Source of the DNA: Sphingomonas sp. LaA6.9
GTDB lineage: Bacteria; Pseudomonadota; Alphaproteobacteria; Sphingomonadales; Sphingomonadaceae
Direction: 5' to 3'
Assembly (NCBI RefSeq): GCF_022601895.1
Contig: NZ_JAKVIO010000009.1
Coordinates: 1-64,000, forward strand
DNA length: 64,000 nucleotides
The notes under the pieces are model-generated. The model searched no databases. It was not told the origin of the DNA and saw nothing but the letters and a program-made list of their open reading frames with translations. A program made the position numbers and the translations under genes. Below are positions 17,217 through 25,084 of this stretch, piece after piece (positions within the stretch are counted from its first letter, which is position 1; each line of letters begins with the position of its first letter).

Positions 17217-19655
17217 CTACTTCGCGTCCTGTTCCTGCCCCTCCGCACCCTGCCTGTAGGGGTTAGGGTCGATCACCAAGGGGTGCGAATAATAGAGCTG
17301 CATCGCCCCTTCCCGATACGGCAGGAACTCATCGCGGATTGCCCAGTAGCCCACACCCCATACCTGAAACGGGCGGCCAGCGGGCGGCAACACAATGGCC
17401 TTGTCCCGCCCAAGCTGCATCACCTCGTCAGGGGTGAGCAAGGCGCGGCCCATCTCGCCATATGCCTTGCCGCTGGTGGCTTCGCCCTGTCCGGTCTGCC
17501 CTTCGTTCACCGTTGCAGTGCCGACGGTGCGCTGGCCAAGGGTGTCGGAGACATACTTGGCTGTGTCGTAGTCGCGCACGTTGCACAGCCATTTCCAGCC
17601 ACAGTTGGCAAGGATCGTGCGGGACTCCTCGCCGTAGGTCGCTTTAAGCTGCCCCAGGTCCTGCACGATCAGGGTGTAATCGAGGCCATAGCCGCTCATG
17701 GTGGCAAGGTCGGTCGGCAGGTCGGGAATCCTCCCAAGCGCCGGTAGCTCGTCAATCAGCATCATGCCGCGTATCTGCCCGCGAGGCTTAGCCGTGCGGA
17801 AGGCCTGGGCGAAAGCCGCGAGCATGAGGCGCAGCCATGTCGCCTGCGCCTTCATGCGGTCGGGCGGTATGACCAGAAACACGGTTTCCGATCTGTGCGG
17901 GAACGTGCGTAAATCGAAGTCGGAAGTAGCCGATGTCGCTTCTTTCAGGCGCTCGTCGCTGATGAAGCGCGTGGCCTCGGCCAGAGTGCGCAGGATCGAG
18001 GGCATGTCGCGGGAATCCCCTGACGACATAAACGGCCCGATGTTCTCGGCAATAGCGCCGCCATAGGCGGTGCTGGCCGCCATCGGAATGAAGTATTCCT
18101 TCTCAAGCCGGTCGTGTGGAAGCGTGACGATCTGGCGCACCCGCGCCAGCGTTTTTCGTTCGCGGTCGCTGTCGTTGTCGGCCAACCAGAGAAGCACGGC
18201 GGTCAGGATAGCCGTGGCGCTGCCTTCCCAATAGGCGTTGCGCGGGTCGCCGCTGCGGGCGCAGATGCTTTCCGCCATCGTATGCGCGATGCTGGCGGCG
18301 TCGGGATCGTCGCGCCGGATCGCGTCGAGCGGATTGTAGCGCGACGTTGGCAAACCACGTTTTGCCAGTTCATCGTCAAGTACCCCCCACGGGTTGAGAA
18401 CGTGGACCTTGTGACCGGGCAGTGCAGCGCGCTGCCTCCCCGCGATGGCGGCGTTCTCGCCCTTAGGGTCGATAACCAGCATTGAGCCATCATAGCGCAG
18501 CAGGGTCGGCACGATGATGTTGGTGCCCTTGCCGGTTCGCGTCGGGGCCATAATGAGGGTATGCGCCTCGGGCTTGGTGAACACGGGCGCGGTTTTCACC
18601 TGCCCATCGGTGTGATGTGGCCACGCATATTTGCCAAGGAACACGCCGAATAACGGTTCGAGCGGATGAACATTCATGTTCATCGCGCCCCATGTCGCGG
18701 AGCCGTGATTGTCGGTCAGTGGAGGGCGGCTACCGCCCTGATTGTTTCGGGTAAACATCATGCTGATGAGGATCAGCACGAGCAGAATTGCGCCGATGAT
18801 CGGCACAAGAGTGCGAAAGCTCACGCCATCTTTTTCGATCTCCCGCGCCCGCTCGGTAGCTTCGCGTTGCTCGCGGAGTTGCGCCTGATACTGCTTGTGC
18901 CCGGCGCGGCTCCCACCGACTCCGGTGGTGTCAACGAAACGCTCGCGGAAACCCTCGGGGAAATAAAGCGTTGCTGTGTCCTGCGCGCGTTCAAGATCGT
19001 GCTCGTAGTGAACGCGCGTGCGGTTAAACGTCTCTGCCCGCGTTGTGCACCAGAACTGCCAGCGGGCGCAGGTGTCCGTGAAGGTCGCCTGCATCCGGTC
19101 ACGCAGGTCGTGGAAGTGCAGCCAGTAGCGGGCGTGCAGTTGCGCCACATCTGCGGGCCAGCGATCTTTATCAGTGGCTCCCGTTGGCCCCTGCAATCCT
19201 TCAAGGGCGTTGGCAAGCATCGCCATACGGCCCGCTTGCCTTCCCGCAAGCTCAAGGTCGCTGACGCCGCTACTTGTCGCAGCAAGATCGGCGCGCACCC
19301 GCTGCGGGTCAGGAAACGATTGCCGGTCATTGGTGCGCGGTGACGCGCCGATGATGCGGTTGGCCCTGCGCCCCGCCTCCTGTCGGATGGCGCGGCCTTG
19401 CCCTGTTCGGTCTGCTTGCGCGTAGTTCTCGGAAAGCCGCTGCCGACTGAGGGTAAGCTTGTCGGCGGCAAAATCGTCAGGCACGTCTGCGCGGGCGCGC
19501 TCGCGCTCGATCAGCGCGATGTCCGTCAGCGCATAGGTGATCCCACGGGTGATCTGGGCACGGTCTTGGGCGTGGCTGGCGACGGGCCAGGCAAGGCAGA
19601 AGGCGATCAACAGCCAAAGACGAGCAATGCGATTCAAGCAGTTCCTAACGCACAA
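17217..19655 (-). CDS. VirD4/TraG-type coupling protein with signal peptide and large N-terminal extension
   Basis: An 812-residue type IV coupling protein, the ATPase that delivers relaxase-bound DNA to a transfer channel. Walker A is APTRTGKGTN (370-379); the Walker B region reads MMLIDELPALGR. Unusually, it begins with a clear signal sequence (hydrophobic LWLLIAFCLAWPV, then ASHAQ, cleavage near residue 29). About 250 hydrophilic helical residues follow, then one membrane helix at about 283-302 (LVPIIGAILLVLILISMMF). So the N-terminal part should be periplasmic, held by a single helix before the cytoplasmic motor. No VirB genes are in the window. Confidence 0.85.
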   Translation of the reverse strand: MCVRNCLNRIARLWLLIAFCLAWPVASHAQDRAQITRGITYALTDIALIERERARADVPDDFAADKLTLSRQRLSENYAQADRTGQGRAIRQEAGRRANRIIGASPRTNDRQSFPDPQRVRADLAATSSGVSDLELAGRQAGRMAMLANALEGLQGPTGATDKDRWPADVAQLHARYWLHFHDLRDRMQATFTDTCARWQFWCTTRAETFNRTRVHYEHDLERAQDTATLYFPEGFRERFVDTTGVGGSRAGHKQYQAQLREQREATERAREIEKDGVSFRTLVPIIGAILLVLILISMMFTRNNQGGSRPPLTDNHGSATWGAMNMNVHPLEPLFGVFLGKYAWPHHTDGQVKTAPVFTKPEAHTLIMAPTRTGKGTNIIVPTLLRYDGSMLVIDPKGENAAIAGRQRAALPGHKVHVLNPWGVLDDELAKRGLPTSRYNPLDAIRRDDPDAASIAHTMAESICARSGDPRNAYWEGSATAILTAVLLWLADNDSDRERKTLARVRQIVTLPHDRLEKEYFIPMAASTAYGGAIAENIGPFMSSGDSRDMPSILRTLAEATRFISDERLKEATSATSDFDLRTFPHRSETVFLVIPPDRMKAQATWLRLMLAAFAQAFRTAKPRGQIRGMMLIDELPALGRIPDLPTDLATMSGYGLDYTLIVQDLGQLKATYGEESRTILANCGWKWLCNVRDYDTAKYVSDTLGQRTVGTATVNEGQTGQGEATSGKAYGEMGRALLTPDEVMQLGRDKAIVLPPAGRPFQVWGVGYWAIRDEFLPYREGAMQLYYSHPLVIDPNPYRQGAEGQEQDAK

Positions 19656-19919
19656 GATTCAGGCTCTCTTTTCAGCGTCATTTTTGTGTTTGTTCAAGAC
19701 TTTCCGATGCGGGTGCCAAAGTGCGGCACATTTTCTCCCTGTGCCGACGCCACACTGGCCTTCGTCATGGGCATCCTTGCAGGGGATTTGCCTTTTAGGC
19801 CGCAAGCCACTTCGCGGCTTCTCCGCTGCGCTACGCCAAGTGCGGCCAAGGCAAACGCCCTGCTCCCTGTCTGCCATGAAGGCCCGCGATGGTCGCGGCT
19901 ACAGACTGGGAGAAAAATC
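19656..19919. other. Divergent intergenic region
   Basis: 264 bp between the leftward coupling-protein gene and the rightward 68-residue gene. It must carry promoters for both, but I see no strong -35/-10 pair. Short G+C-rich dyads occur around 19800-19850. No gene is supported. Confidence 0.4.
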
Positions 19920-20126
19920 ATGTCGCTGTTTATCACCCCCGCTGAACTCCTTGGCATGAACGAACAGGAACTCCGCGCTCTCTACGGTCGCCTTCTGAGC
20001 GATCTGCGCCGTAACTCGCAGTCTCGCTTCTTGACCTCCGACGTTCACGTCTCGCTGCGCCACATCGAGCAGGCTCTGGCCCGCCTTGCGCAACGCCCTC
20101 GTCCCCCGCAGGGTCCGCGCTTCTGA
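19920..20126 (+). CDS. Small 68-residue hypothetical protein
   Basis: The ATG at 19920 follows GGGAG at good spacing. The protein (starting MSLFITPAELLGMNEQELRA) is predicted helical, with a segment rich in Leu and Arg and a proline-rich end. No domain is recognised. It is the only rightward gene in this part of the element. Small proteins of this kind are common accessory genes on sphingomonad conjugative elements, but I cannot give a role. Confidence 0.6.
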   Translation: MSLFITPAELLGMNEQELRALYGRLLSDLRRNSQSRFLTSDVHVSLRHIEQALARLAQRPRPPQGPRF

Positions 20127-20178
20127 CGGAAGTGCAAGGCGACGCGCCGCCGACATCGCCGGCGGCGCGCGCGCTGGC

Positions 20179-20517
20179 CTAGTATTCACTGGCCAGCATG
20201 ATGGTGAGGACTCGGGTTGTCTGGGCGGGATCGGCCGGACACTCGGAGCCGTAACGGCAATCCCGGTCGTAATAGTCGATCTTCCAAAAGACCTTGCGAT
20301 TATCGACGGTGACACAGCCGAAGTCGTGTTCGCCGTATGGATCGTTATCAGCGCTGAAATCGGTGAAGCGTCGTACCGCTTCCACGCAGCCGCTGGTAAA
20401 AGTGTCACCAAGGGCGATGATGCCCTCGGTGATCAGGACGCGCCCGCCGATGAAGCAAGTGCGGAACAGGTCGTTCAGCTCGCGGATGCGCGATGCGGTG
20501 TGAAGGGGCGCGTTCAT
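20179..20517 (-). CDS. DUF3768 family protein
   Basis: A 112-residue protein matching the DUF3768 pattern seen on alphaproteobacterial mobile elements: an N-terminal helix (IRELNDLFRTCF), a central GCVTVDNRKVFWKIDYYD strand region and the end TRVLTIMLASEY. Function is unknown. It overlaps the upstream 72-residue gene by 4 bp, so the two form a small operon. Confidence 0.75.
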   Translation of the reverse strand: MNAPLHTASRIRELNDLFRTCFIGGRVLITEGIIALGDTFTSGCVEAVRRFTDFSADNDPYGEHDFGCVTVDNRKVFWKIDYYDRDCRYGSECPADPAQTTRVLTIMLASEY

Positions 20518-20732
20518 ACCAGACCTCCTTGCGCCGCATCGCGGTCAGCTTTCGGGGTGAAGGCGCGAGCAACCAAGCGGCCCTGCAACGGAATCGCGTT
20601 GCAGCGCATGTTGAAGCCCTTGCCGTCCTGATGAAGCCACGCTGCCCCGATGCGGGTCCAGCGGGCATCCTTGCCGTCACCTTCCACGCACCAGAGCATG
20701 AAAGCGGGTGAATTTTGATCGACGTTCGCCAT
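20514..20732 (-). CDS. Small 72-residue hypothetical protein
   Basis: I chose ATG at 20732 (MANVDQNSPAFMLWCVEGDG), which has AGGAG about 8 bp upstream; the open frame further upstream is not protein-like. The sequence suggests a small beta-rich domain (ARWTRIGAAWLHQDGKGF, then NAIPLQGRLVARAF). Related short proteins accompany DUF3768 genes on mobile elements. No function is assigned. Confidence 0.65.
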   Translation of the reverse strand: MANVDQNSPAFMLWCVEGDGKDARWTRIGAAWLHQDGKGFNMRCNAIPLQGRLVARAFTPKADRDAAQGGLV

Positions 20733-21101
20733 TGTTATTCTCCTTGTGATTGGAGGTGCGCAGACCATCTGCGGCCTCATGGGGAGAAGTCGGCGCGGCC
20801 CATCAAGCCGGTGGTCAACGCCGGGCGAAGCCCGCCCGAAGGTGCAAGCTGCACAAGCCAAAGCGAAGCGAGAGGCGCGGAAGCGCAGGCGATTGACGAC
20901 AGGCGGGGCTGTGCCAGAAGCGACCCAATAAGAGGCCGTAATGGACTGAAACGTGCCTTCCATTGCTCTCAAGGAGTCAAAGGCGACAGCGAAAATTCAT
21001 CGTGTCGGTGCTGCGAGTTTCGGGTGGTGACGGCATGAGAAAACCCCGCCCACCATCGGTGGCTGGCAGCATCACATCGGCATGTCAGGGGGTTGTGCTG
21101 C
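20733..21101. other. 369-bp non-coding stretch between the 72-residue gene and fic
   Basis: No convincing gene on either strand. It should hold the promoter of the 72-residue/DUF3768 pair. At about 21040-21064 a CACC/GGTG dyad beside AAAACCCCGCC looks, read leftward, like a stem followed by TTTTC, a possible terminator for fic. The remaining bases (20890-21000) are unexplained. Confidence 0.4.
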
Positions 21102-22211
21102 TTATGTCGAGGCTTCGGGTGCGAGGGCGTAGCTGGTGCTGCGCCCGCCTCCCGGCTCTTTGACCAAGATGCCGCGCTGGACGAGATCGGTAATGTCGCG
21201 CAGCGCAGTATCGGGCGATGTTTTAGCGATAGTCGCCCATTTTGCATTGGTCAGTTTGCCGTCGAAGCCATCGAGCAAGCGGTTGAGAATTTTGCGCTGG
21301 CGGTCGTTCAAGGGCTGGTCGGCGACTGCATCCCAGAACCGCGCCTTGCGCATGACGCTGGCGAGGATGATTTCGGCACCGTCGAAAGCGCGGTCGAGAC
21401 AGCCGATGAACCAGAGCAGCCAGGGCGTGATGTCAACGTCGCCCTTCTGCGTAGATTCCAGCATGTCGTAATAGGCGTTGCGCTCGGTCCTGATCTGCGC
21501 GGACATGCTGTAGAACCGCTGCGCTGTGCCTTCCGCGCGCGCAAGCGCAAGGTCGGCAATGGCGCGGGCAATACGGCCATTGCCATCGTCAAATGGGTGG
21601 ATGGTCACAAACCACAGGTGCGCGACACCGGCTTTCAGGACGGGGTCGGGCTGGGCAGTTTCAAACCATGTGAGGAACTTCCCCATCTCAGAATCAAGCC
21701 GCTCTGCATCTGGCGCTTCATAATGGACGCGCTCGCGGCCAATCGGCCCTGATACAACCTGCATAGGGCCATCGTCGCCGGTGCGCCAAGCGCCAACCGT
21801 GATCTTGCTCATGCCGCTGCGCCCTGTCGGAAACAGGGCAGCGTGCCAGTCATGCAGCCGCTCGGCGGTCAGCGGCGCGGCATAGTTCTGCGTGGCGTCG
21901 AGCATCATTTCGACAACGCCTTCGACGTTGCGATCCGCTGGAACCAGACCGCCAATATCCATGCCAAGGCGTCGGGCGATGGACGAGCGAACCTGATCGC
22001 GGTCCAGTATTTCGCCTTCGATCTCGCTCGATTTGATGACATCTTCGGTGAGTGCCTGCAGCACGGCTTCTTCGCGCAGCGGAAAGCCAAGGGCTTCCAT
22101 GTGCCCGATCAATCGCCCTTGGCGATGGCGCACGGCGGCAAGCGGCTGGGCAAGCTGTTCGTCGCTCCAACGCAGATTTGGCCAATCGGCTCGTTCATGG
22201 ATATAGGTCAT
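21102..22211 (-). CDS. Fic-domain AMP-transferase with N-terminal inhibitory helix and C-terminal winged helix
   Basis: A 369-residue Fic protein that would transfer AMP (or another NMP) to a target protein. The catalytic motif HPFDDGNGRIAR spans 205-216. An inhibitory motif, SSEIEG at 61-66, places it in the class with the inhibitory helix in the same chain before the Fic core. The last 60 residues or so (from NDRQRKILNRLLDGFDGK) look like a winged helix. ATG at 22211 is chosen; the open frame upstream crosses the operator array. The winged helix may bind that array and tie enzyme state to its own expression. The target protein is unknown. Confidence 0.85.
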   Translation of the reverse strand: MTYIHERADWPNLRWSDEQLAQPLAAVRHRQGRLIGHMEALGFPLREEAVLQALTEDVIKSSEIEGEILDRDQVRSSIARRLGMDIGGLVPADRNVEGVVEMMLDATQNYAAPLTAERLHDWHAALFPTGRSGMSKITVGAWRTGDDGPMQVVSGPIGRERVHYEAPDAERLDSEMGKFLTWFETAQPDPVLKAGVAHLWFVTIHPFDDGNGRIARAIADLALARAEGTAQRFYSMSAQIRTERNAYYDMLESTQKGDVDITPWLLWFIGCLDRAFDGAEIILASVMRKARFWDAVADQPLNDRQRKILNRLLDGFDGKLTNAKWATIAKTSPDTALRDITDLVQRGILVKEPGGGRSTSYALAPEAST

Positions 22212-22311
22212 AATCACCGCACCTTCTGCGGCGATTATAGTCCATATTCGCCGCACAGCGCAAGGATATTCGCCGCACAAGATGCGGTGAATAATCCCGT
22301 TAATCGCCGCA
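22211..22311 (-). promoter_or_regulatory. fic promoter and six-copy operator array
   Basis: An 11-bp word, TGCGGYGAWTA, occurs six times in about 100 bp, starting at 22211, 22227, 22245, 22267, 22283 and 22301. Copies 1-2 and 4-5 face each other across 5-bp gaps, giving two matched dyads; the other two are single. A leftward promoter fits TTGCGC at 22258-22263 and TATAAT at 22234-22239 (18-bp spacer), embedded in the array. Confidence 0.7.
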
Positions 22312-22434
22312 TCTGCTTGGCAAGGACGCTCAAGCTCCTGATCCCATTGCATCATTTCCGGCGAGTTTGAGGCGAATCCGGCCTCCATGAGAGAATAGAG
22401 TCGAGGAAAACTCTCACGAAAAATATGAGGATGG

Positions 22435-22767
22435 ATGCTACGTGGCTCTTTTAGGGACAAGGCTTATGTAAGCGACAGAAAACCGGTCGAGGCTGTCCTG
22501 ACTGAAGTCAGCTTGTGGCCGGAAACGCACATGGATTGGCAGTTCCATTTCTGCACCCTGCGTCTGGACAACGGTGAGCATGTTCGCACGTCGATCAGCA
22601 AATGGGATAACAGCCTGATGGTCGGCCAGCGCGTTCGCGGCTTTATGCTTCCGAAGGGAAAGGGCATATTCACAGGTCACGCACATATTGACGCGCTTGA
22701 GCGCGTGGGACCGCCATCGGTCTTCAAGAGATTCCAAACAGCCATTGCCAAAAAATTCGGGCGTTAA
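22435..22767 (+). CDS. 110-residue hypothetical protein
   Basis: A small protein with an N-terminal beta-rich part (HMDWQFHFCTLRLDNGEHVR) and a basic C-terminus (FQTAIAKKFGR). No known domain. ATG at 22435 is chosen; the ribosome site is weak. It precedes another small accessory gene on the same strand by 24 bp, so the two may be co-transcribed. Confidence 0.55.
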   Translation: MLRGSFRDKAYVSDRKPVEAVLTEVSLWPETHMDWQFHFCTLRLDNGEHVRTSISKWDNSLMVGQRVRGFMLPKGKGIFTGHAHIDALERVGPPSVFKRFQTAIAKKFGR

Positions 22768-22791
22768 AGACAGACGCCAGTTGGGGCGCGG

Positions 22792-23166
22792 ATGAATCAA
22801 TGGATTCCCGCTACAGACTTCATAGCTGCCGATGTCGTTCGTTGGACGGAAGGCATCTATGATCGCCGCAGGCGCGGCAAAGCTCTGCGCGTGGGCGAGC
22901 GTCTGGTCGCGGCGGAAGTGATCGAGCGCGGCAAGGATGGGTGGGTCAAACTGCTGGTGCGAGCCTGCACCATCACCAAGGACGAGTTCGCCGGTAAATC
23001 CATTCTCCCGCTGAAAGCGGGTGAGCAAGTGCGTCGCGGGGAAAAGACCATCCTGCGCGGCAAGCCGCAGCGTTTGCAATGGGATGACGAAACGGCAAGG
23101 CAGGCGGTCGTGAATGGTAGTTCACGAGGTTCGCGGTATATCAAGAAAGATGATGATGAAGAGTAA
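22792..23166 (+). CDS. 124-residue hypothetical protein
   Basis: A basic protein (MNQWIPATDFIAADVVRW start) with a central segment that may form a beta barrel (GKALRVGERLVAAEVIER and GWVKLLVRACTI) and a highly charged end (RYIKKDDDEE). No family is recognised. It is followed by a run of hairpins ending in a T-tract terminator. Its position next to the element-borne tRNA and integrase makes it an accessory gene of the element. Confidence 0.55.
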   Translation: MNQWIPATDFIAADVVRWTEGIYDRRRRGKALRVGERLVAAEVIERGKDGWVKLLVRACTITKDEFAGKSILPLKAGEQVRRGEKTILRGKPQRLQWDDETARQAVVNGSSRGSRYIKKDDDEE

Positions 23167-23177
23167 GAGCGATGGCC

Positions 23178-23297
23178 GCTCCCGTTCGGGAGCTGAAGAG
23201 GCCACCGGCCCAGCCTGTTCAGGCTGGGCCTTCGCGGAAAGGGGCAGTCGCCGGTTTAGGCTATCTGCCCCAGGGCGCACCGTTCGGTGCTTTTTCT
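23178..23297 (+). terminator. Four-hairpin cluster ending in an intrinsic terminator
   Basis: Stems: GCTCCC with GTTC loop (23178-23193), GGCCCAGCCT with GTTC loop (23207-23230), GGGGCAG paired with CTGCCCC (23241-23271), and GCACC with GTTC loop (23277-23290) followed by TTTTT. The last is a normal rightward terminator for the 124-residue gene. The three before it are unexplained and share the GTTC loop. Confidence 0.65.
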
Positions 23298-23314
23298 GAT
23301 TAGATGATGGGTGG

Positions 23315-23627
23315 TGGTGCGGACGGGGGGACTTGAACCCCCAAGGGCAAAGCCCGACGGATTTTCTTACCTGCTACGGTTTTCACCGCCCCTCGGTTGC
23401 CCGAGTGTTTGTGGTCTGGACTATCCCTTCACCGTGCCCCGCTGGCGGGGTTTAGGTGCTGCCCGTCTAGTCTCTACACCTTCCGAGGCACTTTCGCGCC
23501 AAGGCTTGGCTCGGGATTGCCAGTTGAGAGGTTTCCCCGAATTTGAGCAGTTCTGCACCGCAGGTTTCCCTGCGAGCACTCAAGATTGGTCTAAGTCCGT
23601 TGCGTCTACCGATTTCGCCACGTCCGC
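23315..23627 (-). tRNA. tRNA-Leu(UAA) interrupted by a group I intron
   Basis: Exon 1 is 23627-23593 and exon 2 is 23365-23315, with encoded CCA. Joined, they form a standard tRNA-Leu: acceptor GCGGACG pairs with CGTCCGC, the anticodon stem ACGGA pairs with TCCGT, the loop CTTAAAA gives anticodon UAA, and there is a long variable arm (CGGGC, TTT, GCCC). All stems pair exactly between the two exons, so the halves belong together. A promoter-like TTGGCA (23664-23669) and TAAACT (23641-23646), 17 bp apart, lie just upstream. I infer it is element cargo that replaces the broken host gene. Confidence 0.9.
23366..23592 (-). ncRNA. Group I intron in the tRNA-Leu anticodon loop
   Basis: A 227-nt self-splicing-type intron between U34 and A35, the same place as the cyanobacterial and plastid tRNA-Leu(UAA) introns. 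P1 forms between exon ACTT plus intron AG and intron TTGAGT, with the expected U-G pair at the splice site. Core elements are recognisable: P (AATTCGGGGAAACC), Q (GGCAATCCCGAGCCAAGC), R (GGTGTAGAGACTAGACGGG) and S (AAGGGATAGTCCAGACC). It ends in G. It contains no endonuclease frame. The layout fits subgroup IC3. Confidence 0.9.
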
Positions 23628-23640
23628 ATAGCCAGATTCC

Positions 23641-23669
23641 AGTTTAGGCGGTTCGTTTGAATATGCCAA
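23641..23669 (-). promoter_or_regulatory. Putative promoter of the intron-bearing tRNA-Leu
   Basis: TTGGCA at 23664-23669 and TAAACT at 23641-23646, 17 bp apart, end 13 bp before the tRNA 5' end, leaving a short leader as expected for a tRNA gene. This lets the cargo tRNA be made without the host promoter. Confidence 0.55.
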
Positions 23670-23695
23670 GGAAAACAAGATTAAGGGGGTGGCCG

Positions 23696-24952
23696 CTAGC
23701 GCGAACCCCGTCCTTTGGGGGTTGCGGGGCTGCGCCCTGATGAAGATGTGGGCCTTTGGCCCGCGTCTTGGGTTGGTTTCCGTTTATTTGTTTTGGCGGG
23801 CGGGCGGGCCTTCGGCTTCTCCTTACGAACATTGATCGCTGCCGCATCGAGCGTGTTCTTGATGTGCGAAGCGTAATACTTCTCAATCATCTCAACACTT
23901 GTTCGGCAGTTTTTAGCGATCTGATAAATGTCCGCGCCCACCATCAAGCGAAAGCAGATGTAAGTGTGGCGTAAGCTGTAAGCTGTGCGCTGGTTTCCAT
24001 CACGATCTTTCTTCATCTCAAGTTCGTTGAGGATGGCGTTGAAAAGCTGCTTTTGAAATTTCGGGAACAGCCGATCGGTCGGCTTTCCGTTGTTGCGTTC
24101 TTGAAGGCGTTGGAAAGGGTGAACGGCGCCCGGCATACTCTTGCAGTAGCCGATACCGCGCTTGCCGCGCACTTCGATCTCAAGGATGGTTTCACCCGTG
24201 GCATCGTCGGCGACAACAGCGACATCGCGGTATTCAAGGCGCAGGGCTTCGTCTGGGCGAAGGCCGGTGTTCACCATGAACAGAACATAGTCGTGCAGGT
24301 TTTCCGACGCGGTGCGCCAACGCTCCTTGAGCGGGTTCTTGGCGCGTTCCCGCGTCGCCTGATAGAAGCGCTTATATTCCTCGGGCGAGAACCAAGCCCG
24401 ATGCGTGATCTTGCCAGAGGTTTTGTATGGCGGTGTCAGGTTCGGCACCGACTCAATCCAGCCATGCCGTTGGCCGTATTTCAGCACCTGACGCAAACAG
24501 ACGATTTCCTGATGAAGTGTGCTGCGCGCTGGCGGCTTGCCGCGCCAGCCGTTCTTCATGCGGTGCATTCGGTAGTCTTGGGCGAGGCCAGCGGTGATCT
24601 CGGCCAGCGCCTTGTTCCCGAAAAATGGGACAAGGTAGTTGTCGAGTCGGCGGCGATGATGCGCCACGTAGATGGGGCTGCGCTGCCCTTGGGTGATGAC
24701 CTCGAACTCGTCGATGAATTTGGCGGCGGCGAATTTGAAGGTCTTACCTGCCTTCACCTCGCCGCGTTTGAATTTGCCCTTCAGCTCTAGATACCAGTCC
24801 TCGGCAAAGTCCTTGGCCAGAGCGAGGCTATCCTCCTTGGTGCTGATGCGGTGGTTCTTGCCACCGAGGAAGGTCGAGCACTGCCAGTAGGTGCTGTTCT
24901 CACGCTTGTAGACGTGGAGCTTTCCTCCCATGAGTTCGTGATGTGCCGCCAT
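23696..24952 (-). CDS. int: Tyrosine recombinase (element integrase)
   Basis: A 418-residue site-specific recombinase. An N-terminal arm-binding-like part (about 1-65) and a SAM-like core-binding part (about 70-165) precede the catalytic domain. R232 lies in NTGLRPDEALRL, the Arg-His pair in SLRHTYI (328-329), and the nucleophile Tyr is at 359 or 360 in EMIEKYYAS. A lysine/arginine/proline-rich tail of about 45 residues extends past the active site. The gene starts about 130 bp from the tRNA-Leu remnant and reads away from it, so the host tRNA promoter may drive it. It should insert the element into tRNA-Leu(UAA). Confidence 0.9.
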   Translation of the reverse strand: MAAHHELMGGKLHVYKRENSTYWQCSTFLGGKNHRISTKEDSLALAKDFAEDWYLELKGKFKRGEVKAGKTFKFAAAKFIDEFEVITQGQRSPIYVAHHRRRLDNYLVPFFGNKALAEITAGLAQDYRMHRMKNGWRGKPPARSTLHQEIVCLRQVLKYGQRHGWIESVPNLTPPYKTSGKITHRAWFSPEEYKRFYQATRERAKNPLKERWRTASENLHDYVLFMVNTGLRPDEALRLEYRDVAVVADDATGETILEIEVRGKRGIGYCKSMPGAVHPFQRLQERNNGKPTDRLFPKFQKQLFNAILNELEMKKDRDGNQRTAYSLRHTYICFRLMVGADIYQIAKNCRTSVEMIEKYYASHIKNTLDAAAINVRKEKPKARPPAKTNKRKPTQDAGQRPTSSSGRSPATPKGRGSR

Positions 24953-24982
24953 TGCTGCCTCGACCTGTGAAACTGTGCAATT

Positions 24983-25071
24983 TGTGTAAGGCCTGTGTAA
25001 GTGGCCTTATGAGGTCAGTTTAGCAAAATACGGCTGATTTTCAAGGATATTTGGCGTTTTATCTTGAAAAT
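24983..25071. repeat. Repeats between integrase and attachment remnant
   Basis: TGTGTAAG occurs at 24983-24990 and 24994-25001, 11 bp apart (one helical turn). A dyad with 9-bp arms, ATTTTCAAG (25037-25045) and CTTGAAAAT (25063-25071), follows. Their location suggests integrase arm sites or binding sites for an excision factor or repressor. Confidence 0.45.
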
Positions 25072-25084
25072 GAAGGGCTTTTAA

